NCBI GenBank assembly: GCA_036346255.1
Contig: CM070632.1
Coordinates: forward strand, 52,650,896-52,714,895
Source: Ampelocalamus luodianensis
Taxonomy: Eukaryota; Streptophyta; Magnoliopsida; Poales; Poaceae
Length of the DNA: 64,000 nucleotides
Direction of reading: 5' to 3'
A model generated the notes under the pieces. The model was not told the DNA's origin. It did no database searches and saw only the letters and a list, made by a program, of their open reading frames with translations. Shown piece after piece: positions 1-11,429 of the stretch; positions within the stretch are counted from its first letter, which is position 1, and each line of letters opens with the position of its first letter. Position numbers and translations under genes: made by a program.

Positions 1-903
1 TTAAAAAGAGGGAGAAAAGAATATTTGAAACCTCTCTTTTGAATTAAAAAGAAAAAGGGAAAAGAAAATCAAAATAAAAACAAAAACCGGCGCCGACCCA
101 CGATTTCGGCCTTCGGCCCAGCGCGAAACGGGCCAAGGCGCGCGCGGCCTAAGGGCGTGGCCCAGCTGGGGCTCGGCCGACTCAAGGCACGGAGGGGGGG
201 TGCGGCCCGAGTGCCAAAAGAGGAGGGTAGGGCGAGAAGGAGAGAGGAGGAACGGGCGGCGCGCAAGGTGGGGGAAGGAGGCGCGGCGGCGACGGGAGGG
301 GCTCACGGCGGCGGCGACGATGGGGAGGACGACGACGACGACGAGAGCAGCGGCGCTGGTGAAGAAGAGCTCGGGAGACACGGCGTGTGGCGAAGAAGGA
401 AGGGGGAGGCTCGGGCACGGCGACGGAGATGACGGCGACGGCGGCAGAGGTACGGCCGGCTTCTTCCTCTCTTCTTCTTGATCTCGTTCTTGCTCGGTCT
501 CTTGATTGGGGAGAATGGGGAAGAGGAGCGGGGCGCGGGTTTTAAAGGTCGGGAGGAGCCGATGACCTAGGCGGCGCAAGAGTCGAGGTGGCTCTGGGCC
601 TTGGCCGGATCTGGCGGCGCGGCCGAGGCGGGCACGGAGCAGCCCGTGAGGAGGGAGAGGGGCGACGGTGAGAGGGCGCAGTCGCCGAGGCACTGCCATG
701 GCCGGCGGGGGCGGAGGACCGAGGCGTTGACACGGACGGGGGTAGGGAGGAGGGCTAGGGTTAGGGTTAGGGAGAAACGGGGAAGAAGCTCGGTGCATTT
801 CGGGGGGAATCCGAATCTTGAGCAAATTGGGCAATTTCGGAAGTTGAGCTCCTTGATTCTTGAACACAGAAGATTTTGCGAATCCGAAACTTTGGATGTT
901 ACA
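1..903 (-). mobile_element. 5' part of a long gypsy-type LTR (cut by window start)
   Basis: Read on the minus strand, the segment starts at 903 with TGTAACATCC, the same start type as the LTRs whose ends I could prove at 12393 and 62945. It then passes through an AT-rich stretch into a very GC-rich, gene-like stretch. Long open frames here are compositional: they are proline/arginine-rich in all frames and match no family I know. A short telomere-like run (TAGGG followed by two TTAGGG) sits at 756-772; on the minus strand it reads CCCTAACCCTAACCCTA. The 3' end of the LTR is outside the window, so the TSD cannot be tested. That this is an LTR is inferred from the start motif and composition. 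Confidence 0.55.
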
Positions 904-2860
904 GCTTTCCCCCATTCGTCCCCGTCCCCATCTCGCCCTCCCCACCTCACATTCTCTTCATCCCCGAGCAAAGAAGAACCAAGAAGAGCCGAAGAAGACT
1001 TACCTCAAGCCGGTTGCGCGCCGCCTTTTCCACTGGTCGCGCCACCGCCGTTGCTTCGGTGGCCCACTCGCCATCTCCCTCGTCACCGCCTCGTGTAGAG
1101 CACCCCGGTCTGCTTCCTCCCCACCGTCGGCGCTTTGAGCTCCCGTCGCCGCCGCCCTAGGGCAACCCCCATTGCCGTCGCCGCGCTCCTGGGACATTAA
1201 AATGTTCCAATCATCATCTCTTTAAACATAAAAATGATTTGGACAGTCATTGGTGGTCCATGACTGAGATAAATGTGGTGATTTGGTTTTACTCCTCAAA
1301 ACCCTAATATTGTTGTTACTGCCTGGGCGGACTGTGTGATGAAGAGTATGTTGATGGGTGCTAATGCAGCCCAAAGAATGTTGATATGGGAAATGATCCG
1401 CCTAGACAACCCTAAGGACTTAATCTTGTCATGATCTCCCTTGTAAAACAAGTACAACCACAAGTCTGCAAACTGCAACTTGGCTTAGTAGATTTATCGA
1501 ACCTTGAAAGTCAGTCTCACGGGAGGAACAATTAAAGGTGCAAGTGTGAGCTTGATCATGCTTGAATGGGACACCGATGGTGAAGTGCCTTCTACGGCAA
1601 GACGTAGGGGGTGACATCCCGCACCAATATATGGGCGTAACCCCATATAGGTGAGATGACAGAAGGGGCGAGATATTTCGAAAGGTTACTATGACGGCCG
1701 CTCAACTACATGACTAAGGAATCATGTGGAGTAACGTGTATGACTATCTCTTGTGGGTAAAGTGTAAAACCTCTGCAGAGTCTAAACTGTTTAAACAGCC
1801 GCGCCTACGGTCAAAGACGAACATGGGAATTTTTACCCGAGTTAGTTCTATTTCAAAAACCTTGTAGTTGGGATGAAAAATGTGGTGGGCTCGCCTAGCC
1901 CTGAGATTGGATTTTGCCTAAGTGTTCGAACTCAGTGATGTTAGTAATTGGGGACAGACCCAATCAAAAGTAAGCATAAGGTAGAGTTTCCGATGGAGGG
2001 AACCTCTGCTGTTATAAATTATTGCATAATTACTCTCTTTAATAAAATACAATTTGATTAAAATGCTAAGTGATAGAAATTTATAATTATGATAATTGAA
2101 AACATTGCTTTAGCAAATAAAAGAACCGAGCCATCCTTGTTTAGCCTTGCATGTATATTATTGCATTGTGTGTTGGCTCGCGAGCACGGAAGTTGTGCTC
2201 ATCCTCGCTCTCTCCCCCAAAACCCTCAGAGGCTGCAGATGAAGGAGATTATACGTACTACGAGGACCCCGAAGTCGAGGGGCAAGGAAATAATGAAGAA
2301 TAGTCTAGATTCTGTAGTCTAGGCCTTGCCGCAGTCTAAGTGGACTCTTTCGGTACTTGCGTACAACCGATATTACCCAGTCCTTGGTTAATATTAGTCG
2401 TACACAGGTCATCCCAGTCGCTTGCCCGTGGAGAGTTGAGCTCTACCCCCTTTTGCTTCTTCTACCGCTTTCGGAGTTGGCAGCCCTCACCGCCGCCACT
2501 GCGATCTCAGCTCCAGCCCCTGTTCCAGCTCCAGTTCCTGTTCCAGTTCCTCCACCCGCCATCGCCTCCAGCAACAAGACACTTGATCAACCACTTCGCC
2601 CCAGAGGAGCTCGCACCAGGATGACTGCACGCAAGAGGGTGTGACGCCCCAGTCCGCCGCCCGGATTCGACGAGTCCAGCCGTGGGCGCCACCTCAGCCG
2701 TTCCCGCTCCTGTTCCCGCTCACCCAGCCTCGACAGCGATCGCTCTCGCACCCGCTCACCGAGCTTCAGTCGGAGTCGCTCCCGTTCCCGCTCCCCGGGT
2801 GACTGCACCGCTTGTGGTAGTCAGCACCCGATGGAGGAATAGTCAGGATAGTGTATGATG
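904..2860 (+). mobile_element. Degenerate LTR-retrotransposon sequence, plus orientation
   Basis: A GC-rich gene-like stretch (904-1195) is followed by AT-rich sequence. At 1752-1820 lies a conserved double-palindrome module (CTCTGCAGAG, then a degraded TATTCGAATA-like site) that also occurs in three other LTRs of this window. At 2238-2312 one frame reads a short acidic peptide ending GQGNNEE-stop; comparable acidic mini-frames occur near the 3' ends of the related LTRs. From 2500 to 2810 the sequence is a low-complexity run of Pro/Ala/Val or Arg/Ser codons depending on frame. I found no clear LTR end, primer-binding site or gag/pol domain. Boundaries are approximate. Confidence 0.45.
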
Positions 2861-2879
2861 CGGATACTTACTAAATGAG

Positions 2880-3110
2880 ATCTTAATGTTAACGTTAAAT
2901 TTATAGCGTTATAAACTAGACTCACCAAAAATCGAAGGCGAAAATATATACATTTGTCACTTAAATTAAAAAAACAAAAATTTAAATTGTATAAATTTAA
3001 AACTTTTAGAATTTGGAGCGATAATTTTGAACTAAAAAATATATATCAAATTCATATTAGTTAGGAGCTAAAAGTGTTATGTCCGTGCGGATACACGGGT
3101 TGATGACTAG
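2880..3110 (+). mobile_element. Helitron 3' end (truncated element)
   Basis: The right end has the Helitron 3' signature: a short hairpin (CCGTG at 3083-3087 pairing with CACGG at 3094-3098), a 12-nt spacer, then CTAG at 3107-3110 followed by T. The spacer and end (GTTGATGACTAG) are the same as in the Helitron that ends at 4124 on the other strand. I did not find a convincing 5' TC end, so only the 3' portion is supported; the left limit is approximate. The body is AT-rich and non-coding. Confidence 0.6.
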
Positions 3111-3120
3111 TATATATACT

Positions 3121-3309
3121 TAAAAGGAAAATACAACGACATGTACGTAGATACTACATCACACACACACTACACAATGGACGAAGCACCATGAATAAAA
3201 AGCAAACAACAAGGACGTTTACATGTGTGTATATATATATATTTATTTAAAAGGAAAATACAACGACATGTACGTAGATACTACATCACACACACACACT
3301 ACACAATGG
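3121..3309. repeat. Local direct duplication, 127-bp offset
   Basis: A roughly 60-bp unit beginning TAAAAGGAAAATACAACGAC is present at 3121-3180 and again at 3248-3309. Each copy contains an (AC)n run and ends TACACAATGG. It lies just downstream of P450-1, between its stop codon and the Helitron 3' end. Confidence 0.9.
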
Positions 3310-3398
3310 GTAGTAATTTACTTAGCAAGCAGTAAACAGATATATAGATGGTACGAAGATAGGTGCATGGTATATATATCTTGAGTCCCAAGTCCCAA

Positions 3399-6300
3399 CT
3401 AGGCATGCATTTTTGGGACGAGCAGGAGCTTCTCCTTGCGATGCAGCGTCAACCATAACACCTCCGTCATATCAAGGCCCTTTTCCTCCATCCCCAGCGG
3501 TAGCTCCCAGTCGAAATGGTACATGAGGTTCCCGATCATGATCTCAATGGTAGAGATTGCAAGGTTCATCCCAGGGCATATCCTTCGCCCAGCACCAAAC
3601 GGGAGGAGCTGAAAGTTGTTCCCCTTGAAATTGACGGCAGAGTCGCTGCCCATGTCGATAAACCTTTCGGGCTTGAACTGCTCGGCATCCTCCCACACAC
3701 TTGCGTCCCTGCCAAGAGCCCAAGCGTTGACAAAGACGGGAGTATTCGCCGGGACGGTGTAGCCGTCGATGAGGACGTCGTCCATGGAGAGGTGGGGTGC
3801 GAGGAGCGGCGCCGGAGGATGCAGCCGGAGAGTCTCCTTGACGACGGCCTTCAGGTAGGTCATGTTGGCGAGGTCGTCTTCAGTCACCACCATCTCTTGT
3901 CCCTGCTTCTGCTGGGGTCGTATGCTGCTCCGCAGCTCGGCCTGTAGCTTGGACATGACGTGTGGGTTCTGCACGAGCTCGGCCATGACATATTCCAGGA
4001 CCACGTACGATGTCTCCGTTCCTCCAATAATTATGTCCTGCATGTTCATGTGTATATCCGTAGTGTAATTAGGTTGGACATTTAACTTACTAGTTATGAG
4101 TCTCCCATGCATGTTATTATTTACTAGTCATCAACCCGTGCATCCCACGAGCTACGTGGTTTCAACAATATTATGTTATTGATAGTATAAGAAAATTTTC
4201 ATTGGCAAACGTTGGTTCTCATTTCTTTTACTTTTTCTAATTGTTATATATTTCTAATTTATTGCCTCATGGCCCCAATATAGAACCAATATTGTTATTT
4301 ACGTGCATCCTGAGTACAAATACTATTATTGTATGGATCTGCATGTATATGGAGTACACAAATTGTGATATTATAACATATATAAATTCAAAATTAAAAT
4401 TTTATTGTCCAGGCATATGTAATTCCATTGAATATGTGAAACTAATACTTATATATTGAAAAAAATATTTAGGAATGCACAATTAAAAAAAAAAACATGC
4501 TATACGAATATATACAAATTCACAAATGTGAATTCTAAAACAATTGTTATATCCAAGTATATCAATTTGTAATAAGAAATTGTAAAAATTGTTGCAAGAA
4601 AAAAAATAATAGATTAAGAAAATTTAGAATTCTAACCACAGGACTATCACCTTCATTGAGTTGATCATGGCATGGTGGGCTTCAGATACGATACTACATG
4701 CAATCTATAATTTTTTATGAATTTTGAAAATTAGATTTATTTTTTTAATTATGCAATTATAGATATTTGGATATAACAATTTAGATCCAAGATTTGAATA
4801 TCCGTGTATCTATGCACAGCTTCACAATTTTTCTATGTGGATGCTAATTGTTTCGGGATTCTTTGATGTTCACAAAGTCCTAATTGTTATTTAATTTGTA
4901 TCTTGTACGCTGTCCATTGAGTCATATTTCGGTTTTTAGTACCAGACCAATATGCTCCATGCATGGGACCTGGAGTTCTATTTCTATGAAAATATGTTGT
5001 TACCAATCAAAATAATTATATATTATGAAAATATATTTCATGGTGGATCTGGTGATACCAATTATATGTTGTCAATCATGTTAATTGTTTATATATTGAT
5101 GGTCAAATCTAAAAATATTTGACTGGTACAATTTCTAAAATGATTTATATTTAGAATCGTAGGTAGTACTAAATAGACATAATTATGAAGATAAATTAAT
5201 AGCTGGAAACTTTTCCTTATAGAGCTTGAACTCTTCCCTGATGCGGTTGTCGGACTCCTGGTTTTTGGTTAGTGCTATCCAATTGGAAAGATTATTTAAT
5301 CAATGCTGACATTCCATATTAGCAAAGGATACGTCTGGTAGTTTGAGAGCAAACCGTGTTGTACTCAAACACTCCTGTATGTTTCGGATGTGTTTAGAAG
5401 GATCCAAGCCATCACAAAGTTCTATTTCTAGTACAAACTCTTATGGATGGTTAGGATTTTTTCTTTTTCTCTCATTAATGTGGGAATTTCTAGCATTTTT
5501 TTTCTCTGATTATGTAGGAATTTCTAGCCTTTTTTCCTCTTATGATTAACGTAGGGGTTTTAAAAAAGCTCCCAATTAATATAGATATAGATAGATAGAT
5601 AGATAAGTACGTACGTACGGCATCGGTATGTGTCCTTATTAATCACGTACCATGAGCAAAGCCTTGACGTGGTCTGTGGTGAGGCCGTATTCTTGCTGCT
5701 GGGAGAGAAGAAGTTGTACGAAGTCGTCAGGCTCCCGCTTCTGCCCGAGCCTGCCTTGGTGCTCGTCGATCACCTTGTCCAGCAGGTCGTCCCACCTCCT
5801 CCTCACCTTCTCCACTCTTGCACGTGTCGCTCTCCTGACGGCGCCGACCTGGGATAGCCACGGGAAGAAGTCCTGGAGGCTGAAACCCCCGACCAGCTTC
5901 GCCGTCGCGTCGAGCAGCTCCCGGAAGAGCCTGTTCCGGCCGTCGAACTTGCAGAACTCGCCCGACACGGCGCGGCACATGAGGTCGCTCGTGAAGGAGT
6001 AGAGCAGCTCGCTCATGTCCACGGTCTCGCGCGCCGGCGCCGCGGCCGCCTGGGTGATCTTGGTCATGGCAAGCCGCACCTCCTCCTCACGGCCAGGGCG
6101 GTAGGACTGTACCTTCTTGACGGTGAGGAGGTGCGCTGTGAGCAGCTTCCGGGCCTGCCTCCAGTGCTCGCCGTAGGGGGCGAAGAGGACGTCGAGGGAG
6201 TCATTGAGCAGTGCGTTGGTGGCCGTAAACGGCGGCCGCGAGGCGAACACGTGGTCGTGGGTGCGCATGATGGCCTCGGCAGCGCGCGGCGACGAGACGA

Positions 6301-6625
6301 CGAGGGTGGGCACGGAGCCGAGGTGGATGAGCATGTAGCCGCGAGCGCCGTACTTGTCGGCGAGGTTGCGGAGGTTTACGTGAGGGAGGGAGCCAACGAG
6401 GTGAAGGTGCCCTATGACGGGCAGCCGTGGAGGCGAAGGAGGGAGACGACGACCATGGCTTGGCCGTGCTTTGGATTTGATACTAGCACTACTTGTTACT
6501 ACCAAGTGTAGCAGTACGACGACAAGGAGAGGGAAGATGATGATGAGGACTAGCAGGAGGAGAAACGATAGTGCTTGTGGAGTTGTGTGATGGAAGAGTT
6601 GTTGGAATACGAGGGAACTAGCCAT
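3399..6625 (-). CDS. P450-1: CYP71-clan cytochrome P450, two exons
   Basis: Exon 1 is 6625-5651 (325 codons); exon 2 is 4037-3399 (212 codons plus stop), giving 537 residues. The intron (5650-4038) has GTACGT and GCAG ends in phase 0 and carries a Helitron. The start is in a strong Kozak context (TCACCATGGC). Visible features are an N-terminal hydrophobic anchor (about 18-45), the proline hinge LPPSPPRLPVIG, the C-helix WRQARK, the I-helix GGTETS (330-335), KETLR (392-396), FKPERF (446-451) and the haem loop FGAGRRICPG with Cys479. This is an ER-anchored haem mono-oxygenase fed by NADPH-P450 reductase. The SPPRLPVIGHLHLVG region resembles grass CYP71C / indole-2-monooxygenase-like enzymes; that assignment and any link to indole chemistry are inference. 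No stop or frameshift is seen. Confidence 0.9.
4124..5591 (-). mobile_element. Non-autonomous Helitron in the P450-1 intron
   Basis: On the minus strand the element starts with TCTATATCTATATTAATT at 5591, preceded by A. It ends with a hairpin (CGTG/CACG), GTTGATGA and CTAG at 4124, followed by T, as expected for insertion between A and T. Length is 1468 bp. The start and the nearby ACGTTAATC block match the Helitron in P450-2 (34859) and the 5' end at 57352. The body is AT-rich with no Rep/helicase gene. It lies in the same orientation as the host gene and makes up most of the 1613-bp intron. Confidence 0.8.
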
Positions 6626-6701
6626 GGTGACTTTGGATCGAGCCAGGTTTATGGATCGATCGATCTCGGCTTTCTATGTCAGGTACTTCATTTCTAGCAT
6701 G

Positions 6702-6709
6702 CTTTTATA
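6702..6709 (-). promoter_or_regulatory. TATA box of P450-1
   Basis: On the minus strand TATAAAAG sits 77 bp upstream of the start codon inside CAGCTATAAAAGCATGC. The identical string occurs at the same relative place upstream of P450-2, which supports it as the shared core promoter. Confidence 0.7.
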
Positions 6710-6839
6710 GCTGAGCAAGCAGCAAAACGACAGGCATGCATGCCCTAGCTAGCTAGTAGTTGTTAACCTCTAATCTATCCCTTCGTCAATCACCGGCCGG
6801 CTTGGCCCTACGAGTTTGTTCTTTTTTAGAACAAGGAAC

Positions 6840-7937
6840 TTAATTTATTGATCACTCATTTGCTGGATTACAACCAGAGAATACATATACACAGTCGGCA
6901 TTATAGTTCGGCACTTGATTAATTCAAGTGCACCACTGCCTATTCTGAGAGGCTGGCTAGCTTTTGCACGTAAGTGCACAGCTGCTACAATTATGGGCGG
7001 GAAATGGATCGATACAAAATATCCGTATTATTTGACTACCCTATTCGATAGGATACGAACACGTTTTAGATTTTCTCATCCGATTAACACTTTCTCTCCT
7101 ATTCATATTTGTATTCGTATAAAAAAATATGGATGCGAATATATATGGTATGAACTTTTACCATCCGAAAATATTATTTTATCCGGACTATTCATATTCG
7201 TATTTGACGAAGCAATATATGTTGCAATACAACTAATTATTTGTAAAGTTTTTTTTTAATTCAATGTGATATGTTGCTTTAGGTTAAATAAATAAATTAG
7301 AATAATTAATTGTGACTATACATAATTAATTGTGACTATACGAGGATGAAATGTCATTAATATTTTTATATTACATAGGTTGTGAGGATACCCAGATCCG
7401 ACCAAATTGAGGAGATATTCGATTCGAATTCGATACAACATTCGATTCGTATATGAGAATATTAAAATTTGTATTCATATCCATTAAAAAAAATACAAAT
7501 ATGAATGTGGTGAGGGCATTATTTGATTCATACTCGATCCATTTCTACCCCTAGTTACAATCAAACTTTTAAAATTTTGACCATTAATATACATAAACAC
7601 ATTTAAATTATCACATAAAAATGAAATAATAAAAAAAACTCTATATATCTCTTTTGATAAAGTAGATGCAAGTGTGCACCGTATTGGAAACCATATTCAT
7701 GTCAAATGAATGTCGTCCTTAATTAATTTAAAGAGTAACAACCCCCCCCCCCCCCCACCCACACACACACAGAAGATATCTAAGAGCATGAACCCACCAT
7801 GGCATGATACAGCACGTTTTCTCTAAAAAAACATGTTGTGTATGGAATTCTTTACAGACATCAAGGAACATTAATCTCCATGCAAATATTCAATTGGAAG
7901 ACATCATGTAGAAAAAACAAGTATGGATTTTTTTTAA
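6840..7937. other. Intergenic AT-rich sequence, no gene seen
   Basis: From 7000 to 7560 the sequence is a diffuse AT-rich repeat with many variants of ATATTCGTAT and GGATACGAAC, plus a direct duplication of TAATTGTGACTATA near 7307-7340. It resembles a degenerate small DNA transposon but I could not define ends. A poly-C run (7742-7756) followed by (AC)n is simple sequence. No coding frame here shows family features. Confidence 0.5.
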
Positions 7938-8630
7938 TGTAACAGCCTCAAAATTTATTCCTTAGCTTAAAGCATTTAATTTAGTGTTTTATGATATTTT
8001 TTTTTTGAGGTTTTCTCAGAATTTTAAAATGTTTTCCCTGTTTTTCCGAGCCTTAGTGGATTTTTGCAGGTTTATTAAAACAAATTTAAAGTATTAAAAT
8101 ACTTTATTTGGATTTGGAATATTCTAAAGTACCTATGTGAATTTTCTCAAAAAATTTGGACTTTATTTGCTATTTTTAAGAGCTCAAAAAATATTTCTGG
8201 TATTTCTATAAAATTTAAAATCAAATATAAATTTCCTAACGTGCTCCGGGCCAAAACAGTAGCCACGGCCCAGCCCGCCACCGCTTTTGGCCCAAATCCC
8301 AGTTCAACTCCGTCCTCGCCGTATAGCCACTTTCTGGAACCTGTGTCCCAAACACGAAAGCGTATTCCTGTAACTTTACGCCTCCACTTAACCTGACATG
8401 TAGGCCACTGGACCCACCTGTCAGACTCTCTCTCTACCAGCGCTCTCATGCTTGTCTCGCTCGCCCTCACTGACACTGCAGCCTCACCCGTTAGTCGTCT
8501 TCCTCTCACCAATGCCATGACAGGACGGTAGCAGCGTCGTGTGCCCAGCTTTTCTAGCATGTCTCCCACCCCGCCGTGCTCATCTTTTCCCTCTCCGCAA
8601 CACGCCGCGCTCACCTCTCCTCCCTCTAAA
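7938..8630 (+). mobile_element. Truncated gypsy-type LTR fragment
   Basis: The segment begins TGTAACAGCC, continues with the AT-rich opening seen in the other long LTRs (TTTAAAATGTTTTCCC-like stretches) and turns GC-rich at about 8240-8620, as they do. The remaining LTR, including the double-palindrome module, is absent, so it is truncated on the right. A 155-codon minus-strand frame across 8147-8614 lies over this GC switch and I do not regard it as a gene. Confidence 0.5.
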
Positions 8631-8639
8631 TCTACTAAT

Positions 8640-9552
8640 ATAATTTTAATATTGCAAATCTAAATAGTTTTCTCTCTATATATTAGTAACAAAAGTTTGG
8701 TTCGTGCCGCACAATATTATATGATCTGTTTGTTTATAAGCCGATAGAAGGAGTATATGTATTTTTCATTCACCAACATTCGACACCACTGCAAGGAAGA
8801 AGCTGCACGATAGCTTGCATGCATGCAGTACATTACTTAGTCTGAATATAATTAGTATGGATCCATCTGGCCAACTCAAATGGTGACTAGTCAATTAATC
8901 ATTGACGCCGGCGATATAACAGTGGCTAGCTAGCAGCCATGAACGCCTGTATCGCTTAATTTTAACACCGGCCGACCACCATGTGTGTCTATATATATAT
9001 ATATATAGTCTTAATTATGTAGGAGTACTAAGTTTGGTTAATTTACGTGAGATCGATCGTGTGTACAGTAATCGGTTCGATGGCCTGTTCATGCATGACT
9101 GAATTGCATGGTGCGCCGGCCTGCATGAATAATGGAGGCAGCTGCTAGCGGATAGTAGAATAGATTCTGACAACAATACAGATGCATGCTCCCAAGTTTG
9201 ATTCGATCAACATATGCATGGAGCTGATTAACGGGGTACGGAGGAGAGCTAGCGTATGCGTGGATCGATGTATGTAAGCCCCTACGTGCAATTGAGTGGT
9301 TACTGTTAGACTGCTTTTAGGCTATCAGTTGTATGCATAAGGAGGCAGATTCTGTTGCATGATGTTTCACTTGATATATGGAAGTGACTAAGAATTCTCC
9401 AATCTCCAGATGTTGGAATGTGGAGTACTGTGCTTATTGGAAGACCATGTCTGCTTGATAATACCATGATGATATGGTACTGTGGTTTTGAATATACAGT
9501 GGCTCTATCTATTGGTGGTTGGTTTCTTAAACTACATATTTGGGGATGGATT
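8640..9552. other. Intergenic sequence, no gene seen
   Basis: Mostly AT-rich sequence with several GCATGCATGC runs (RY-type palindromes) and a short (AT)n at 8993-9006. No splice-linked coding frame or transposon end was recognised. The right edge is the target site of the solo LTR starting at 9553. Confidence 0.5.
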
Positions 9553-10073
9553 TGATGAACCATGTGGAGGTGACCACATGTGTTTGATGAGTAATTGACA
9601 TTGGTTTAGGTAAGTCGAGTTTGGTTTGAGTGGTTCGGAGTCGAGTCGTTGCGTGGCGCAGTCGGGCTCGATCGGACTTGGTCAAACTTGGTCGTATGGG
9701 ATTAGGATGCATATTCTGATAATTTCGACAGGTTTGGACTTCGGCATGGTAAGTGATGTTATTTACGCTTTCATGTATCGAGCGGTGTTATTTGATGTGT
9801 TTCTTGTCTGTGTGGCTGCAGAACGGCGAGGCGGAGTCGTGGCGAGACACGGTGGACCGGACTAGGCGCAGGTGGCGCTGAGGTCAGAACGGTCGGGATG
9901 TGTCAAAGACGACGTGGACTCGAGGTGGTTGCGAGGCGTGCGAGGCAAGGAGCGCGGAAGCCTCCCAGAAGGTGCAGGAGGGGCGAAACGGGAATTTCGC
10001 AAGGCTGCACAAGTGGAAGCGGGCTCTGTTGGACTTAGCGGGCGTAACGGGGTGGAGACCCGTTAGCCAAGGC

Positions 10074-10082
10074 TATATAAAG
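10074..10082 (+). promoter_or_regulatory. TATA box of the solo LTR
   Basis: TATATAAAG follows a GC-rich U3 and precedes a transcript-like region with GAGAG and CTTGAG runs. It is the probable Pol II promoter of the parental retrotransposon. Confidence 0.6.
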
Positions 10083-10601
10083 GATTGAGGGGCTGCATGC
10101 CCACTTGAGCACTTGAGAGAGGTTTGGGGTTTTTGTGAGTCAAAAGAGGCTTTGGAGGTGGTTTTACCTTTGTGTCTTTAGTTGGTGAGAGTGGGTAGAA
10201 GGCAGCAGAGGGTGTTCCCTGGGTGTCTCTTTTTTGATGTCCCCTATGTGAGAGTTCTGTATTCTAGAGTGTGTTCATCCCTTTTCAAGCATGTATGGTT
10301 GAGGGATTGAGAGAGGGAGAGGTTGAGGATTGAGTGGAGAGTCTTGTAATCATTCCTCTATATGTAATCGTGGTATCGGGACTACTCTTTTGTTTTGAAA
10401 TGAAGATCTGAAGTCATTTCCCGTTCATTCCTGTCTCTGTTCTTCGATTGTCTCAATGTTGGATTTTTGATTTTTTGATTTTCGAGTTCTAGCTTGCTGG
10501 GATTGGCCAAAATGGGTTGCTCCATGATGGGTGAGTACTTCAAGATCATTTGATCAAGGATCCCAAGAGCCAACCCCAGTTTAATTCTAGGGTTTAGGTG
10601 G

Positions 10602-11258
10602 AAATCTCGTTTTCCTCTTTGAGATGGCTTGAAATTTGGCTTGTAGAGTCCAAGGGCTATTGCTAACATATCTGCAAAGTCTCATTGCCAAGGGATCAAA
10701 GATGGAGGAGAAATTTGATTTTTGGTGAAGGCCCTGTAGAATTCAGATTTCAGAACAATCTCGTTTTCCTCTTTGAGATGGCTTGAAATTTGGCTTGTAG
10801 AGTCCAAGGGCTATTGCTAACATATCTGCAAAGTCTCATTGCCAAGGGATCAAAGATGGAGGTTTCAAATTTCAGAACTGAAAACTGAATTCCCTTCTTT
10901 TTGTGCTGTTTGGGATTTGCGTAACTTTTGATTCCCTTTATGAAATAGCATGAAATTTTATATCTAGAGTCCTGAGACTATCTATTAACTATCCTCAAAG
11001 TTTCATTGCCAACGGATCAAGGATTTGGGAGTTTTTCGATTTTTGGTGAAGGCCATGTAGGTTTCAGATTTCAGAACTGAAAACTGAATTCCTTTTTTTT
11101 GTGCTGTTTGGGATTTGCATAACTTTTGATTCCCTTTATGAAATAGCATGAAATTTTATATCTAGAGTCCTGAGACTATCTATTAACTATCCTCAAAGTT
11201 TCATTGCCAACGGATCAATTATTTGGGAGTTTTTCATTTTTTGGTGCAGGCCTTGTAT
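10602..11258 (+). repeat. Two consecutive tandem duplications inside the LTR
   Basis: A unit beginning AATCTCGTTTTCCTC is present at 10602 and 10757 (period 155 bp). A related unit containing TTCAGAACTGAAAACTG is present at 10871 and 11070 (period about 199 bp). Copies within each pair are nearly identical. All four share phrases such as GTTTCATTGCCAA and TTTTTGGTGAAGGCC, so the four units look like successive duplications of one ancestor. Confidence 0.85.
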
Positions 11259-11429
11259 GTTTGATTTTGAATCGAAAACTGATTTTCGAAGGCGAAAACT
11301 GAATCAAGCTTGGTTGTTGGTTTGCAGTAGCTGTCTTGTGATTCTTTTTGGAGAAAAAGAAATTAGTAAAAGTAGAATTGCAACATTCAACCCCCCCCCC
11401 CTCTGTTGCCATTTCGGTCCTACAGGATT

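Larger units (their letters stand above)
9553..11424 (+). mobile_element. Solo LTR, 1872 bp, TSD GGATT
   Basis: The element starts TGATGAACC and ends CGGTCCTACA. It is flanked by a perfect 5-bp direct repeat GGATT (9548-9552 and 11425-11429). Internally it has U3-R-U5 organisation: a TATA box (TATATAAAG, 10074-10082), a transcript-like region with a TGTAAT-rich possible polyadenylation zone near 10346, a tandem-repeat block, and a C-tract (CAACCCCCCCC) just before the end. No internal coding region or second LTR is present, so it is a solo LTR, probably left by LTR-LTR recombination. It looks like a Ty3/gypsy LTR; the family is inferred. Confidence 0.85.

Noticed and set aside
1..945. Long open frames in the GC-rich stretch (up to 314 codons)
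   Set aside because: Frames are open on both strands because of low AT content, are Pro/Arg/Ser-rich and carry no domain; the segment fits an LTR GC block.
3581..3947. Plus-strand frames over the P450 exons
   Set aside because: Shadow frames of GC-rich exons on the opposite strand.
8147..8614. 155-codon minus-strand frame
   Set aside because: It crosses the AT-to-GC switch of an LTR fragment and has no family features or promoter.
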